From Lentibacillus sp. Marseille-P4043 (lineage in GTDB: Bacteria; Bacillota; Bacilli; Bacillales; Amphibacillaceae): DNA of 64,000 nt. The stretch spans positions 886,245-950,244 of the forward strand of contig NZ_LT984884.1 in NCBI RefSeq assembly GCF_900258515.1, given 5' to 3'. Below are positions 63,377-64,000 of the stretch, piece after piece. The position numbers and the translations under genes are program-made. Under the pieces are notes generated by a model. It had not been told where the DNA came from, searched no databases, and saw nothing but the letters and a program-made list of their open reading frames with translations. Position 1 is the first letter of the stretch; the number at the start of each line of letters is the position of its first letter.

Positions 63377-64000
63377 ATGATTAAGGAAAATGCAATAAAT
63401 GCTGATGCATGCTATTCCCATGCAGAGCGGAGGGCGATGAATTATTTTAATACACTTTATGATCAAGTCAAACAAAAGACTTATGCCTCTACCCTAACAC
63501 TGGATATAAATTTGTGGAAAAAGAGTCACATTCACCATTATCCATTCATATCCCTTTTTTCACGTAGAAAGGATAGTTCAAAAGGGTATCATGACTATAT
63601 CAAGTGGTTGAATTATGCAGGAAAACTAGATGATTACCTGGATCGTAGTATTTCCTATATTTTGATGAGAGATATGGGGAAAGACTTAAGCACACCTGAA
63701 ACACAGACGAAAGTTAGGGATGTAGTCAAAAACTTAAAAACACAACTGATTGATTCCAGTGAAAAAGGTGAAGCAGACGCTGGGATGTTTGGCATGGATT
63801 GGTTATATAAATCGGCTCAGAAAGATGGTATTGAAACCACCATGATTTGTTTAATTGATAAACTTAAGATTGTTTCTTCCCACATTCCAGAAGAAATTGA
63901 TGCTGATCGGGCCAAGGTAAAATTAATTAAAATCATTGCTGGTGTTGTAATGAATGAACTTGACGAAATTGGGGATGACATACCACCAGAAGAACGCACG
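63377..64000 (+). CDS. Unrecognised protein, 3' end beyond the window
   Basis: The frame is open from ATG 63377 to the last base (208 codons). It has agagga at 63365-63370, spaced 6 nt from ATG 63377 (ATG 63371 would be too close). It begins MIKENAINADACYSHAERRA and is rich in charged and helical residues (WLNYAGKLDDYLDRSISYIL, IAGVVMNELDEIGDDIPPEE). No signal peptide, membrane segment or catalytic motif is seen. I do not recognise the family. Confidence 0.75.
   Translation, partial: MIKENAINADACYSHAERRAMNYFNTLYDQVKQKTYASTLTLDINLWKKSHIHHYPFISLFSRRKDSSKGYHDYIKWLNYAGKLDDYLDRSISYILMRDMGKDLSTPETQTKVRDVVKNLKTQLIDSSEKGEADAGMFGMDWLYKSAQKDGIETTMICLIDKLKIVSSHIPEEIDADRAKVKLIKIIAGVVMNELDEIGDDIPPEERT

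Overview
The window looks like a low-GC, Gram-positive Bacillaceae chromosome of the Oceanobacillus/Virgibacillus/Lentibacillus kind. The basis is the gene order purA - LysM/M23 hydrolase - walR-walK-walH-walI-walJ-htrC, with rlmH about 17 kb further on. In Bacillus this set lies just left of oriC. Strong AGGAGG-type ribosome sites, several TTG/GTG starts and two clusters of DnaA boxes fit an origin-proximal Bacillaceae location. The genus is inference.

Layout. 1-11.1 kb: purA with a PurBox pair, a cell-wall hydrolase with a WalR box in front of it, and the essential WalRK operon with its YycH/YycI modulators, the YycJ nuclease and an HtrA protease. 11.1-20 kb: two DnaA-box clusters, a DoxX protein, an ABC exporter, pterin dehydratase, two acetyltransferases, a very large membrane protein, and a 21-bp tandem array that cuts off a LysR gene. 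20-29.1 kb: an NCS2 permease, an SDR-MarR-SDR operon with a palindromic operator, pbuE under an adenine riboswitch with a 28-bp-stem hairpin inserted in its leader, a Lin0512-type protein, a CPA1 antiporter, an AAA ATPase and rlmH. 29.1-33.8 kb: an accessory segment starting exactly at the 3' end of rlmH. It holds a decayed large serine recombinase, an SDR/HxlR pair, a HepT/MntA toxin-antitoxin pair, IS debris, and two further copies of an rlmH-end-like sequence containing the SCC attachment core. It reads as a degenerate SCC-like island outside Staphylococcus.

34-38.3 kb: an L-lactate/malate block (mqo, FadR-type regulator, lctP) with matching operators ahead of mqo and lctP. 38.3-49.3 kb: a defence island with a complete type I R-M system (hsdM-hsdS-hsdR), a frameshifted small gene, a YgjP-type metallopeptidase, an Abi/HEPN protein, a nuclease-like protein and a truncated ImmA-type peptidase whose frame includes an inserted hairpin repeat. 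49.3-54 kb: a mannose-family PTS (DUF956, manXYZ) and a Gfo/Idh/MocA oxidoreductase. 54.4-57.3 kb: a chemoreceptor and a sugar-binding lipoprotein behind a SigD-type promoter, without any transporter genes. 57.6-64 kb: pyruvate oxidase, a GyrI-like protein divergent from a WYL regulator, an FAH-family enzyme, a 20-bp tandem array, a DedA protein and the 5' part of an unrecognised gene.

Many intergenic spaces hold short interspersed or tandem repeats of several unrelated families. These repeats, and the decayed genes beside them, are the main sign of recent genome change. I saw no rRNA, tRNA or CRISPR array.
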